Assembly: GCA_018257865.1 (NCBI GenBank)
Contig: JAEUBA010000003.1
Location: 186,001-250,000, forward strand
Direction of reading: 5' to 3'
DNA: 64,000 nucleotides
DNA from: Stereocaulon alpinum
Lineage: Eukaryota > Ascomycota > Lecanoromycetes > Lecanorales > Stereocaulaceae
Positions 23,143 through 34,591 of this stretch are shown here, piece by piece. Position 1 is the first letter of the stretch. Each line of letters starts with the position of its first letter. The position numbers were made by a program, and so were the translations under genes. The notes below the pieces were generated by a model that had not been told where the DNA came from, did no database searches, and saw only the letters and a list, made by a program, of their open reading frames with translations.

Positions 23143-26100
23143 ATCCGATGTCTAGAGACCACGCTCCTTTGTCACCAGATTCACTTCTAATACGGCATGT
23201 TGCCCTTCTTGGATCTCACACTTTCACACCAACTACCTACATCACACACCATCTACGTTTTCTTACGACCTAATGTTGAGCGGTGACTACCGGCTGAGGC
23301 GTTACTGCTACCTACCACTCTCGGTACTCTACACAGTGAAAGGGAACCAGATACAATTCGCTATATGAACGCGACATGGGAGGCACGACTGTCACGGATT
23401 TGGCTTCGATTCGATCTGGGAATGGAAGGGAACAAGGACACCGAATGGAATGGGTTGCCGCCCACCATTGGATTTTGTTTGCTTGCCTGCTTTCTACTCG
23501 CTTGCCATTGATTGCACAGGTGTTTGGCGCTCAAGGGAGCAAAAGGAATGGGCCAACTGGAATGATTTGCTCTGGGCTAGGCACACGTTTGCGCCGAGAT
23601 ACCACATTTGTTCCATCGTGTTATGATTCCTATTATAAACAATCCAAATGATTGCCACCACATCCAATCGTCACGTCAAAGCGATCTCCCGCATCTTCAT
23701 CTGCAGCTGTATCAATCGACCCTGCATTGCATTGCATTGCATGAGGAAGGCGCGAAGTCAACACCAACCAACGGAAAGGCTCCACTGCAATCTGAGGCCA
23801 AAGCTTCCATTCCGCGCGCAACGTAAAAACAGCATTGACTTCCGGGCACCCAGACTCCTGGGCCCGTAGCCGCCCGAGCTAAAATCTTGGCCCAGGATAT
23901 TGCGCAAGCACGCTAACGTTTCGGCCAATTGGAGGACAGAAGAGTGGGTGTAAGCCGTCAACTTTTCTAACCGCCGGGACTACGGTAGGGGAAGGCACAC
24001 TGGTCCGACTCATCAATCGTTGGTACCTGGGTCGGCCGTGTGAGAGCGCTGGGATCCCAGGTACCGCCAGATATTCTCTTGCGAGCCAATAGGGTGAGAA
24101 GTCAGAGCTGTGAGCCAATGATGGCCGACGTAGGGCGTCCAGCAGTGTTGGTGTTGGGTTTCGATGCAGTTCCTTTCACATATCAATATGTATGGGACCA
24201 GGAGTATGGCCGCGCAGGGGCGAAGGCGCTTTTTCTATTTATGTTCTGGAGCGTCGGAGGGTACGGGGGGGAGGGTTGGGGGCCTGTCGTTTGGCTTGGG
24301 ACTTCTGAATTCGGGGAGGGTTGAGGCGCTGGGATTTTTGTTGGTTGTGAGGACCGAGGAACTGGTGGGGTGGAGGCCTGTTGAGTTGCGATAGGTTCTG
24401 TTCCTGGAACACAGAAGGCGCTGGGATTTGTTGGTGTTTGAGCTCGAGAAATAGCATGGTTGTCGCCATTCCCTTACCTGATCCTTTTCACACTTGGAGC
24501 ATAGAAAGGCGCTCGGATTTGTTGGTGGTTGAGCTCCGAAATTAGCATGGTCGTCGCCATTCAATTACTCGATCCTTCCATATCTGAAGCAAACGACAGC
24601 GCCAGGATTCTATCGATGAGAGGGGGCGTGGTGGTGGTCGTGGTGGTGAGTAGGATAAGCCCGGCAGAGATATCTCTGCACGAGTGGGCACGAGGAAAGT
24701 GGACACATGTCCGGGAAACTATTAATGGAGCGGTGGTGCTGCAGGGTCATGGACAGGCAGCTTGGGACTAACTATATACGGCAGGAAGTCCTGAGGATAT
24801 GTACAGTATGCTACCAAGGACCTTACAGTACGAGATCTATCTCTTCCATGGCACCACAAGGTAGAGAGCGCAGGTGAAATTTGGACTGCGAACGCGTAGT
24901 TGATGCAGCAACAGTGCATATAAATACCTATTCTTTAGTCTAATATATATTGTCATTGTCAAACCACCGCTCTCTCAACTTGTTCTTTAACGTAGAACCA
25001 GCTCTCCAAAGCTTTCTTACCTGCTTTTCTCCCGCTCAACACTTGCTTCTTGGCCTTTGCTTGCCAGCATGACTGCAGCAACGTACTCATCTTCTACTGC
25101 CGTTTCCCAAGACTACTTTTCCGTAATGAAAGCACTCACTCGCACGCCAACAGATTAGTCTCTCTTGTCACTCTTGAGCCGTGCTTTTCTGTATGTAAGA
25201 ATTTGCTTCTCAGCCTGGTTGTTCGCCCTCGTTCCCTGCTCGTGCTTGCATGACGACTCTCCTCCCCATATGAGACTCTCGCCCTTGGTCCAGCTCCTAG
25301 GACTTCTGCTTTGACAGATACCTGACTTGGATATGAGATTCTGTCTCCTACTTTTTCCTCCTCAGACACTTCTATCGTTAGGAATGCTATTCCCAGACCG
25401 TATACCATCCTCCAACTCCTGAACCCTACGTCTTGTCCAAGTTTTGCTCCACTGTTGCTTCATGCCGGCTCCTGCGCCTCACCCTTTAGTAAGCGTGGCA
25501 CTCTTCGGAGCCACTACCACTTTACTGAGTCCAAGTCCACATCACGACAAGCTAGTGGTTGAAAAGAACGAGCTGACGACAAGGCAACAACCGCCACACT
25601 AGTCCATAATATCGACACTAACTACATGCACGCCCCTATTAATGGGACCTCAGCCTCCCATCAACCCATCCTAAAGAGTGACAGCCGACACTAAACACCA
25701 AGCCAGTCCCAATCGCCAAGATAGAAAAACCAACACCTAAAGCCCCAACCAAAACAAAACCACCACAAGAGAACAACAGTCCAACGCACCTAGAAGCAAA
25801 GAGATAATCTCGAATCAGGCAAAAACCAAAGTCGTAGAGTGAAAAGCTCGGAGAACTGGGATATATAGCATTGCGCAAAGAGATCAACTGATTCGCGGTC
25901 GTTACATCCTGCGCGCGATTTCGAGTAGAGACTTAGGGCCTAGAGAGGAAAGATGTAGTAGGCCGTTGACGATGCAGCTAACAGGACGGACCGTTATCTT
26001 TCGACAGACTTCGGTTGACAGTTTTTTTTCCAATACGTCTCTGTTCCAGGACGGGTCTTGATATACCAAAGTGTAAGCCGCGTAGAATGATGTATCAGAG

Positions 26101-26530
26101 CGAAAAGGGGGCAAGGCTGAACTCAATGCGAAGACAAAGGAGAGAACGGAAGAATCTTCGAATATTGTTGAGCTTAGTGTTGATCCAAAACATATTGGCT
26201 ACATTAATCATATGGATTTAGCCATAGGCATCAACGCTAGTTCTCCCATGGATTTGCAGTGCCGATCGTGATAACGATACAATACTGTCGAAGACCTGAC
26301 CAAGCAGTGAATTTGGCCCATCGTGTCTGTTCCATCAACACCCCTAAATGATATGGGCGTACGACTGGCTCTTCGACTCTCTGCTCGGTCTGCCCTTCCA
26401 TTTCCAGTTCCCTTCTTTCTTGAAAACAACATTTTGGCAGAGTCTTCAATCTGTAACCCTTACGGTCGAAGGTCTGGAGTTGTATGTTTGTCCCATCGTG
26501 CCTGGTGAAAGGCTGCATGGTACCCTACCT
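23143..26530. other. 3.4-kb intergenic region with a promoter-like segment and a tiny ORF
   Basis: No standard gene is evident. A short ATTGC tandem run lies near 23720. At about 24917-25068 there is a TATA-like GCATATAAATACC followed by a pyrimidine-rich stretch ending directly at an ATG (25069), as in a fungal promoter and leader; the frame (MTAATYSSSTAVSQDYFSV...) closes after 29 codons at a TAG. It could be a small gene with unresolved introns, the start of a decayed gene, or chance. The rest, apart from the tandem repeat listed separately, holds nothing I can support. Confidence 0.35.
24325..24600. repeat. Imperfect 91-bp tandem repeat, about three copies
   Basis: Copies begin at GGCGCT motifs at 24325, 24417 and 24508, a period of 91-92 bp. 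The second and third copies share GGATTTGTTGGTG, a TTGAGCTC segment, TAGCATGGT and GTCGCCATTC; the first copy is more diverged. The repeat is followed at about 24622-24655 by a GTGGTGGT-rich microsatellite-like patch. Confidence 0.65.
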
Positions 26531-28945
26531 TCATCGTTCCGTAGAAGCCACGACCCTATCCCCAATTCTCACCCTCGCGAACTGTCCCATGTCCTCAGAA
26601 AGTGCAGAGTGTACCCCGAATAACACCTTACCCTCCCTTCTCCTCGTCTTCGCCAAAGTCACAAACGGTTCCTCATTCTTTTCAGCTGTGCTTTGATCAA
26701 TGCAAACCATTTGGCATCTACGACAGCCTCCCAGTACGTCGAGCTTCACATTATCGCCAATACGTAGAGAGCGCCACTCGTCCTCAACATATGGCCTCTC
26801 CGAGCCAGGGCATAACGCAGGATCTTCGGCCACGATGATGTTGGCGCGGAAGACAGAGGCGTGGGCGGCCTTCCCGTCTCTGATTTTTATTTGTTCGTTA
26901 AGGCGGTTAAGACTGGAACGTGACATGGTAAGGATGGGGCTTTCATTGGACAGAAGGATTGGTCGTTGTCTAGCACTGGGGATTGGATGGCTGCCATTCA
27001 CGTTCAGGTGGGCCTTGGAGTGTCTGGTAGACAGTCCTGCTGCGGCAGCAGGAAATCTGGCTAGGGTGCATGGTGTTCCAATCAGATCAGTGAAAAAGGT
27101 TGCAATCTTCGGAGAAGCGTATATTTGTGCGACGACGTTCTCACCACACACTTCGGAACAAGGCGATTGAGCCCCGTCTGCGAAGCGCTGGAAGACCGTA
27201 GGATCAGCAGAGAGCGGTACTGATATCTCATGAGCTGTGCAAGGAGAAATTGGCCCATGATATCGTACGCGTAGAAGCCCGCTGTCAAGCTCGAGAATCG
27301 GCCTAAGTAATGCCATTCTGGGGTATTTCTTCTGGCTCAACGCTGTTCGTGTTCCTTGATGTACAAGACACCACTCTCTATCCCAAGCTAGCCCTTCATC
27401 CCTGATATCCCACGTCATATCTGTGGGGATAGGCCAGCCGCCACAGCTTTTGATAGGATAGACTGTTAAAGTCTCGATGTAAAGGTCATGACTGGGTGGC
27501 CGCGACTCTGACACTGGCAGTGCAATGTCATCGCGTTCTACAAAGAACTCGTGGACAAAATCGAGAAATGTCGTAACGTCTTTCATGTTGCTCATAGCGC
27601 CAAGACTGACCCTCAGCATGCCTGTCGGCTTTTCCCCAATTATATCATTCTCATTCCCACATCTGTGGCCAGTAGAGAAGTTTCGCTTCATCTCCCATGG
27701 TTCCAACTCAAGAGAAGATGCAATGCCGCCAGGATTGCAAAGACCACCACTCCTCAATTGTATATTCCGAATGTTCGCTAGCTTCTCGACCTCAGTGTTG
27801 CTGACCCAGTCTCCTCTGCTAGTGCGAAGGTTGAAGGCTATGATGGGCCCCTGAGTACGACTGTCATGGTAAGACGATGACGAAGCTTTGTAGATCTTGC
27901 AGACTTGATCGCCGTTGTGATGACGCAGCACCATTAGCTTGTCGTATAAATAGTCTGCTAGGTATGCTGTATGGGAAGCAACTCGCGCAGGCGACTTGAA
28001 AAGCCGCTTGTGATGGTTCAACGCGCTATCAAGAGCAATAATGCTGTGCACGGGAAGGGTGCCGTCTTCCAGTTGCTCATGTAGACTGCCGTGCTTGCGG
28101 ACATGCCAATTCTCTTTCCCGCAACTCACCATCTCCACTGTACCGCCGCCAAAGTACGTTCTCTGTCTGAGCACCGAAGTAGTTGCTTTGCGCACAATCA
28201 ATGCTCCCAAGTCTGGAAAGCCAAAAATCTTGTAGAAGCTCAAGACAGTGAAGTCAGGAGCCTCAGAAGCATTGTTCAAGTCCAACGGGGCTGTTGAGAC
28301 TAGCGCAGCAGCATCGAGTAGGCTATAGCAGTCATGCTTTGACGCTCTGACCTGGTTTGCCCACTTCAGTGGCAATCGTCGTCCGTTCATATTCGACTGG
28401 GCAGGAAAGGCGAAAAGTCGTGTAGCATGAGCTTCAGGGTCCACTGTCATCGTATCACGCTGGTGAAGCCATTCTTCAACCTCTCGATCCGTCATGAAGC
28501 AGCGGTGACCAGCCTTGGCAGCATCTCTCACCCCAACCAGGCTTGTGTGGGAGTCTTTGTGATACCCGTACCAGAATCCGTGCCCTTGTTCCCGAAACCC
28601 GTCAATGATCAATTTGATGCCCGCAGTGGCATTGGCAACGAATGTTATGTCAAACAGGTCAGGGTCTGCGTTGAAGAAGCGCAGGACTCGCAGTCGTACA
28701 TCTTCTATTCGTCTTGTCGAAAGCTGAGAAGACGAGGAAGCGGAATGCGGGTTGCCCAGGAGGTTTGACATCATGTCCTTGGAGAAGTCCTCAACTAGGG
28801 ACTTGGAATAGAGTGTAGTACCAGCGTGATCGAGGTAGGTTGTGTCTGGAAGTTCTGTGAGCTGTATCCTAGGTACGTTTGATGCAGACATAACTACCCT
28901 TGAGCATAGGGAACTCATGTTCTCTAAAGGAATCGACATCATCAT
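26531..28945 (-). CDS. hxB: Molybdenum cofactor sulfurase
   Basis: A single uninterrupted frame of about 804 residues (start at the ATG at 28945; ATGs at 28918 and 28891 are alternatives) shows the full MoCo sulfurase architecture. The N-terminal NifS-like aminotransferase part contains TTYLDHAGTTLYSKS, TFVANATAGIKL, and LSFYKIFGFPDLGALI, whose lysine (about residue 239) should hold pyridoxal phosphate. The C-terminal MOSC part begins LYIETLTVYPIKSCGGWPIP, continues WDREWCLVHQGTRTALSQKK, and ends with GGCRRCQMVCID. The enzyme transfers sulfur from cysteine to the molybdenum cofactor, activating xanthine dehydrogenase and aldehyde oxidase. The symbol hxB is that of the Aspergillus orthologue, given on family grounds. 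The length fits the family, and no intron or damage is seen. The Zn2Cys6 regulator gene lies 860 bp upstream in the same orientation. Confidence 0.93.
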   Translation of the reverse strand: MMMSIPLENMSSLCSRVVMSASNVPRIQLTELPDTTYLDHAGTTLYSKSLVEDFSKDMMSNLLGNPHSASSSSQLSTRRIEDVRLRVLRFFNADPDLFDITFVANATAGIKLIIDGFREQGHGFWYGYHKDSHTSLVGVRDAAKAGHRCFMTDREVEEWLHQRDTMTVDPEAHATRLFAFPAQSNMNGRRLPLKWANQVRASKHDCYSLLDAAALVSTAPLDLNNASEAPDFTVLSFYKIFGFPDLGALIVRKATTSVLRQRTYFGGGTVEMVSCGKENWHVRKHGSLHEQLEDGTLPVHSIIALDSALNHHKRLFKSPARVASHTAYLADYLYDKLMVLRHHNGDQVCKIYKASSSSYHDSRTQGPIIAFNLRTSRGDWVSNTEVEKLANIRNIQLRSGGLCNPGGIASSLELEPWEMKRNFSTGHRCGNENDIIGEKPTGMLRVSLGAMSNMKDVTTFLDFVHEFFVERDDIALPVSESRPPSHDLYIETLTVYPIKSCGGWPIPTDMTWDIRDEGLAWDREWCLVHQGTRTALSQKKYPRMALLRPILELDSGLLRVRYHGPISPCTAHEISVPLSADPTVFQRFADGAQSPCSEVCGENVVAQIYASPKIATFFTDLIGTPCTLARFPAAAAGLSTRHSKAHLNVNGSHPIPSARQRPILLSNESPILTMSRSSLNRLNEQIKIRDGKAAHASVFRANIIVAEDPALCPGSERPYVEDEWRSLRIGDNVKLDVLGGCRRCQMVCIDQSTAEKNEEPFVTLAKTRRREGKVLFGVHSALSEDMGQFARVRIGDRVVASTER

Positions 28946-29805
28946 TGTAACCCTCGTCAAAGTCGTTACTGCTATTCATGTTTTGTTCCACTTCATCAGG
29001 ATCGTTCCTGTCATTCATGGTGGCCATAGTGGTCGCACTCCCTCATCAAAGGATGTCAGCTGGAGTTGAGCATACATCTGTACAGAAGACTTTCTGCAGC
29101 CGAGAACGCAAGACGTTAGTGAGCTGTATAGTGTCGTTGATGGGGCGTTGAAGGAGGACGGAGAAGCCCGATACAGTTCTTGATTGGATGCCAAGCCAAT
29201 TTCTTCATTGCTCATCTGAGCTTCATAGTTCTACTCCTTGCCACTAAAGCAATCGCACGATAATGTCGTTGCGATCTGGTCACGTATGAATTTTGTTTGA
29301 TGTCTTGATGGTATTTTTGGGCCCTAGAGGCTTTCTAGAATACAGCCTTTATGGGTATGACCGTCCTGTGCATGCATCTATGTACAGCCTGCGTAGCCTG
29401 CAGGTATCCGCATAGCGGAGAACCGAGAAAATGCTTTGAATATTATTCCGAAGCTCGGCGAGCCTCTTCCTCCAGAGGGAACTTATCTCAACCACTGGGG
29501 CTGCCCAGCAATCCGTTTAGTTGTCCCTTCCACCAACGCCTCGCTTGCCTGTTGCTAACAAAGCTATCAGGCTTCGACATAATATATTTGGGGTATCATT
29601 TCGCTCAACAATCATCGATCTTTTCACCATGTGCTTCCTGTCCTCTTTGCCTCATGTCCTCTTCGTCTCAAGCCGACCCGCGCATTACCTCCCCCATCCA
29701 TGGACCTCGCTCTGCAGGTACTGAGAAAGGACAGACCAGGATGCGCAGTATATTATGGGAAATATGATTCCCGCCGATAGAGAGCCAATCATCAAGACCG
29801 CTCAA

Positions 29806-31743
29806 TCATATCAGCAAGTAATCCCAGCCCTTCTGCTGCATCACGTCCCGCCAGTGAACGTTCTGTCCTTCTCCTGCATAGTCCGATTGGCGCCACACTT
29901 CCTGAAGCAGGCGTACCATTCGGCCAAAGCTCCCAAACTCCGCTTCTTCGCCTAAGCATGCTATCCTCTCGGCGAAAACGTGGCGGAATTGAGAGTTGGG
30001 AGTGCTCACTGAGCCACTGATCAAGAGTGGCCAAACGAGTGAGCGATCGAATCCGGGGGGAATGTATTGGAGTACACCCGCTAGCCTCGCGACCAAACCA
30101 GCGATTGAGCCATCGTTGCTCAAGTCGGCATTGGGTACTAGACCGCAAAGGTATATCCGTGCTGCGAGTCTGAAGATGGCTGTTATGTTCTGAGAGAGTT
30201 CCATGGGACGAATGGCGTGGCCATCCGTGTCTGACGTAGGATAAACCATGTCTGGTCGCCCCTGCTCGGTGGTATCCAGGTGCTCTCCTAGTGATTTGAT
30301 GTGGTGACATAAAGCAAGGTCATCAAGTGAGCCGCCAACTTTCAGTGCATCAAGACAGGCGATCTCCGAGATCATGTACATAACCTTGTCGTCGCATCCC
30401 ATCAGCTCTCGCAAGCCAGAAGTTGACTGGTTCATGTTCTTCTCTCGGTAGGTGTCTGCGAATTGAGGTGAGCGGCCCAGCATGGTTGCGCCAAGTATGT
30501 CTATCCATGAAGTAAGGGTCATGTTGAAGGGTGGCTGAGGGCGTGGACCATGAACCATCTCCATCGCATGCGGTAGCTGAAGCTTTCTGACAAGGCTGGT
30601 TCCAGCCTGGAAATGCTGGTGCCATGGGATGTCTGGTAGTGCATCATCCACTCGGCCGACCGAGCACTGGAAGAAGATCATCCCCAGAGTTGCCTCCAAG
30701 ATCTGTTGGTGGTCGGTGTCGCGTTGAAGTGCTTCGCAAAGCTCTGCAACCGTCGCGTATCGGTGTCGTATTATGTCATTGTCAAGCTGTTCATTCGATA
30801 CCGCCTGCATAGACTTGAGGTGGATTGCGGCGATGCTGAGGCAACAGTGCAGGTAGCATTTGTTTGACTGAAGAGCAGGTAATATGATGTCCGCTTCCGC
30901 CAGACCAGGTTGGTTGAGCTCGAGGATGGGGAAGATGAGTCTGAGTACGTGATCGATGAAATGATCCAACAGATGTCTGTCGCAGTCCTCAACGTCGATT
31001 CGTACCGAATGCTGTGTGTTTATTGGTAGGTCGTAGCCGAAATCGAAGTTTAGAGATTCCTCGGCGCCAAATACATCCGTGTCCTCGAAGATCCCCTGAT
31101 CTACCCAAGCTTCATGATGAAACGGCATCATGTTTGTTGTCACTGGTGGTGGTTCATATGTGCTGAATGTTGAAGTTGAGGAATCTTTCCTCGTGGGGAC
31201 GTCGTTTACATACATCTGTCTCTCGGTCTTGATGTCGACTTCATATGGTGTCGGTGGGTACGTTTGGTAAGGGTTTGTGTCATACGGCGGCGAGAGAACA
31301 TGAGGTTGACCATAGATGTCGAAGTGCTCATGTAATGGGGGTTGGTTGAAATCATACTCTTGGGAGTATTGAGAGTCAGGTGATGGGGCGCGTGTTCGTG
31401 GGGTAACTGAATATGTCGCTGATGTTGGTAAGGAGTGTGTTAATCCTGGAGGAGTATCCGCACCCATCTGCGCCGCCGACTTTTCGGAGATCTTGGTGCG
31501 CTTAATTATGTTCTTAATGTTCTCCTTCTGTTGCTTCCTTTGATCGTTGTTGGTCCACCATGCGGGTCTTTTGTATTCACACTTAAGCCCCAAGTGCTTG
31601 CATGCTTTACATTGACCCTTGCCTTCATCACACTTCTTCCTTCGAAGGCGGCATGTGAAGCAACCTATCATGCTAGCGTTAGTCGACGTATCTGGAGAAA
31701 TTTAAAGCTTTCGAGACGTACCTGAGCGCGATCTCCTGTGCAT
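29806..31743 (-). CDS. Zn2Cys6 transcription factor with fungal-specific C-terminal domain
   Basis: The DNA-binding domain reads SGCFTCRLRRKKCDEGKGQC then KACKHLGLKCEYKRP, with six cysteines spaced as in Gal4-type binuclear zinc clusters. The first exon is only 22 nt (31743-31722, MHRRSRS plus one base). A 57-bp intron (GTACGT to GATAG, with CTAAC inside) joins it to exon 2 (31664-29806) and gives the usual RSRSGCFTC context; total 626 residues. An ATG inside the intron (31671) would give an alternative N-terminus. A Ser/Pro/Tyr-rich linker (residues about 70-190) leads to the helical activation/regulatory region (DHFIDHVLRLIFPILELNQP onwards), resembling the Fungal_trans_2 family. The C-terminus ends HWRDVMQQKGWDYLLI. 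It acts in the nucleus; the target pathway cannot be told. Proximity to the sulfurase gene is not evidence of control. Confidence 0.88.
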
Positions 31744-32446
31744 TTTGCTGGGCGCATTCGCTTTTGGCGATGACTGCTTTGGTGCGACCATAGGGGCAGA
31801 TTTCCCGGCCTGTCCAGCGTTCTTTGATGACATTTGCTGTTTGCGCAAATGTACTTTCTATTCGGTTAATGGTAATAGAAAAAATGAGTGAGTGAGGTGT
31901 CGCTGGTAAAGACAAGGGTATGGAGCAAGACCGGATCGCTATTAATGGGAGTAGTATAGAGTATCGAAGCCTGCTTCGATATGCGATGATGATAGAGGAG
32001 GAGAGCAGTAATTCCACGGTCTGCCTTAACGAGTCTTGAGATGCAGACTTGGACATAGTTCAATATAAGTATATAACCTTCGAGTACAGCTCGAAAGCCA
32101 CTTGTTCTAAAAATGAACATCTAGTTCTGGGTGCATGAGGCCCCGCGCAGCTAGCTAGATTACCGGGAGATGCACAGATGGGTAGCATGGGTAGCACGAC
32201 TAGAATGTTGCACAACGATTGGCTACAAGGGGCAAATCAAGGTCTCTGAGAGAAAGTGGGGTAATTAGCTGCTCCACTTGACCTTGAACAGCTCTAATTT
32301 TACCCTCGACGCGCCCAACTGTGCCCGCCTCATGATACGATATAGCTCCATATTGGGTAAGGGTCGAATCCTATCGGCAGCTAATTATTGCTCCCACCTT
32401 CCTGCAGCGGCCATAAGCGTTTTCGACGGCACGAAGCGAATCTTTC

Positions 32447-32717
32447 TCAGGCTAATGCATGAGATTCACCAGCCGTCACTATCACACCTGAAAGAGATAT
32501 ACAATGTGGTAATCGGGAATCTGGATGAAGAAAAGGACTCACCGCTCTGGCCAAAGCTTTCGAGCTCAAAGACTGTCGCATAAAGGCCAATTTCCGGATC
32601 TCGTAGGAATGATTCCAAGATTGAGGAGACTCCAAAGGCAGTCCCTGAAAGTTTGAAAGAGGCATCATCCAAGGGCTTCTTCGAGTCCTCCTTTCCTCGT
32701 ACCCAGCCCCTTCTCAA
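32447..32717 (-). CDS. Possible small spliced gene, uncertain
   Basis: Minus-strand sequence from 32717 encodes LRRGWVRGKEDSKKPLDDAS, then FKLSGTAFGVSSILESFLRD and ATVFELESFGQS, ending at a GTGAGT donor at 32542. A CTTTCAG acceptor at 32488-32490 would continue GVIVTAGESHALA and a stop. There is no ATG start; an in-frame TAG lies just upstream of 32717. It may be an internal exon of an unresolved gene. It lies inside the 2.8-kb divergent interval between the Zn2Cys6 gene and the SAM-PH gene. Confidence 0.25.
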
Positions 32718-32719
32718 CT

Positions 32720-34591
32720 GCTATTGGCGGCGCAAGATGGAGGTGCATGCCAAGACATGTATGATTCGCTGAGCAGGCCTCTTATCGTAGCGCCTCAACA
32801 TGCGCTAAAAGGGCGCGGAGGGCACCCGAGCCGTTAGCTGCATGAGCAGCTGCCAAAAAGTGCCTGAAGCGGGGAAAGCTTGCTGTGCAGAGGAACGAGT
32901 GGCACGACAGCGGAAGGAGTTGGGAAACAGTACTAAATTAGCAGCAAAACAGGCAGAATCCAACACTTAATTGTATCACAATCACCTGTGCCCCACGATA
33001 AAGATGAAAAGATTGCTAAGAATAAAGTGGACAAATATGGTCAGATCGAGAGATAAGCCAGTAAGACCGAGTAAGACTAGACTGGATTGAATGTCCTCGT
33101 CTCGCTTGTTGAACGAATCGATATTGAGAAAGGTGATTTGGAATACGGTGGCTGAATGGCTTATGCTATCTGGACAGATGGCACCATGGCACCTTAGCAG
33201 CAGCACGTACCCGCATTGGTCGAGTCCGAGGCCGTCATAATCATAAGTCCGAAGCCAATGATACGGAGTACCAGATACATTCTCTTGACGTTGTCATGTG
33301 GTTCCCTGTCAAGTCATGAGGACTTCATGTCAAAGTCAATGGAATGGCCAGCAATTCTCTGGCTCCCGGACCTGGGAAGTCCGACCACCGACTCGTGATG
33401 TACGTCTTTCGAGTCGAGACCCCCAAGATCCTAGTTACAGCGGGGTGATTCGATCCGTTATGAGGGTCTTAGGGCTCTCGGTTACTGCCGGTGATCCCCC
33501 CAACTCCTCCCTAAGGGATCCCAACTTGCACCAGTGCTTAGTAGTAATTCCACCCTCTCCAATCTACCCTTCACATTGACTACACGCACTGTGATTGACT
33601 CTGAAGCTGCAGTGGCTTTGGTGATGTCCGCATGCACATTTGATCATGTGAGGTATTACTGTAGATAATAGTAGGACCATTGGTGCAGAACAAACGAAAG
33701 AGAAGAGAATCCTGCCGGTACCAACTTCGGTGTTCCCTCGCCTAAAAGGGAGAAGATTCTGTATGGTGGGCGTACCATTCACTGCACAACACGACACGAG
33801 TGTGTGCATGCAATGCATCACCCCGCATGGGATGGATTTATCCCTTGCATTGCTCTATCGAATCTAGAGTTTCCTGCGGTTTTGGAGAGGAAAAGGGATC
33901 CAGAAGATCCTTCACGCAGGAACAGAAGTAAGTGAAGGGAACTATGGCGCACAACATGACGTGCCTATATCAAAACTTTTGTAGTTTGATCAACTGCGAT
34001 GGCTAAGATAACTTACTGGCAGCTCCGTGGACGCCTCTATATGGGCCGTAAACGAGCCGACCCTACTTGCTTATGTAGGAATACGACCTGTCCGCCATTG
34101 GCTGTCGTCCGGAACGGCTCCAATTTTAGCTGCAGATAGTGCAGAAATCTTGGGCGGTTAAGAGAGCAGATTGTTGGATTGCATCTGCGGCACATCGCAA
34201 AGGCGTCATGATTGGTGTCGCAAAGTCAACTAAACGTCTCGGCGTCGACGCCATTCATGCACCTCTAGACTTTGCGCACTTCGGGATCCTGGAGGAACAC
34301 GAATAGCAAGCTCTTCTGGCACGGAGCCCACTGTAAGGGCCTAGAGCGCACAGCTAGCATGTGAAACTCTTCTCCAAAGCTTGCCGAGAGCATCATTGGG
34401 CTTTTGTCCTATAACCATCCCCAAGCGCCCACTCTCCTCTAGAATTCATCTATTTCTCCTTCCCTCGTCATCTTGCGTGCTGCATGTCATATTAGAGTAA
34501 TCCGCAAGGAAACAAAAGCTTCGTTTCATGTCTGTTGTTGCAATTGGTCGTTAGCATTTCCAAACCTGCTGTTACTCGACCATTCCCCGCA
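32720..34591. other. Intergenic region upstream of the SAM-PH gene
   Basis: No gene is seen on either strand. From about 34400 the plus strand becomes pyrimidine-rich (CTCCTCTAG, ATTTCTCCTTCCC), consistent with the promoter and 5' leader of the downstream gene. No repeats or RNA genes were noticed. Confidence 0.4.

Noticed and set aside
28842..29069. Plus-strand frames antisense to the MoCo sulfurase gene
   Set aside because: They mirror the minus-strand coding sequence and carry no independent features.
31679..32056. Minus frame upstream of the Zn2Cys6 domain as additional coding exon
   Set aside because: The frame does not connect in phase to the zinc-cluster exon, whereas the 22-nt exon does and recreates the usual basic residues. 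The segment is more likely 5' leader.
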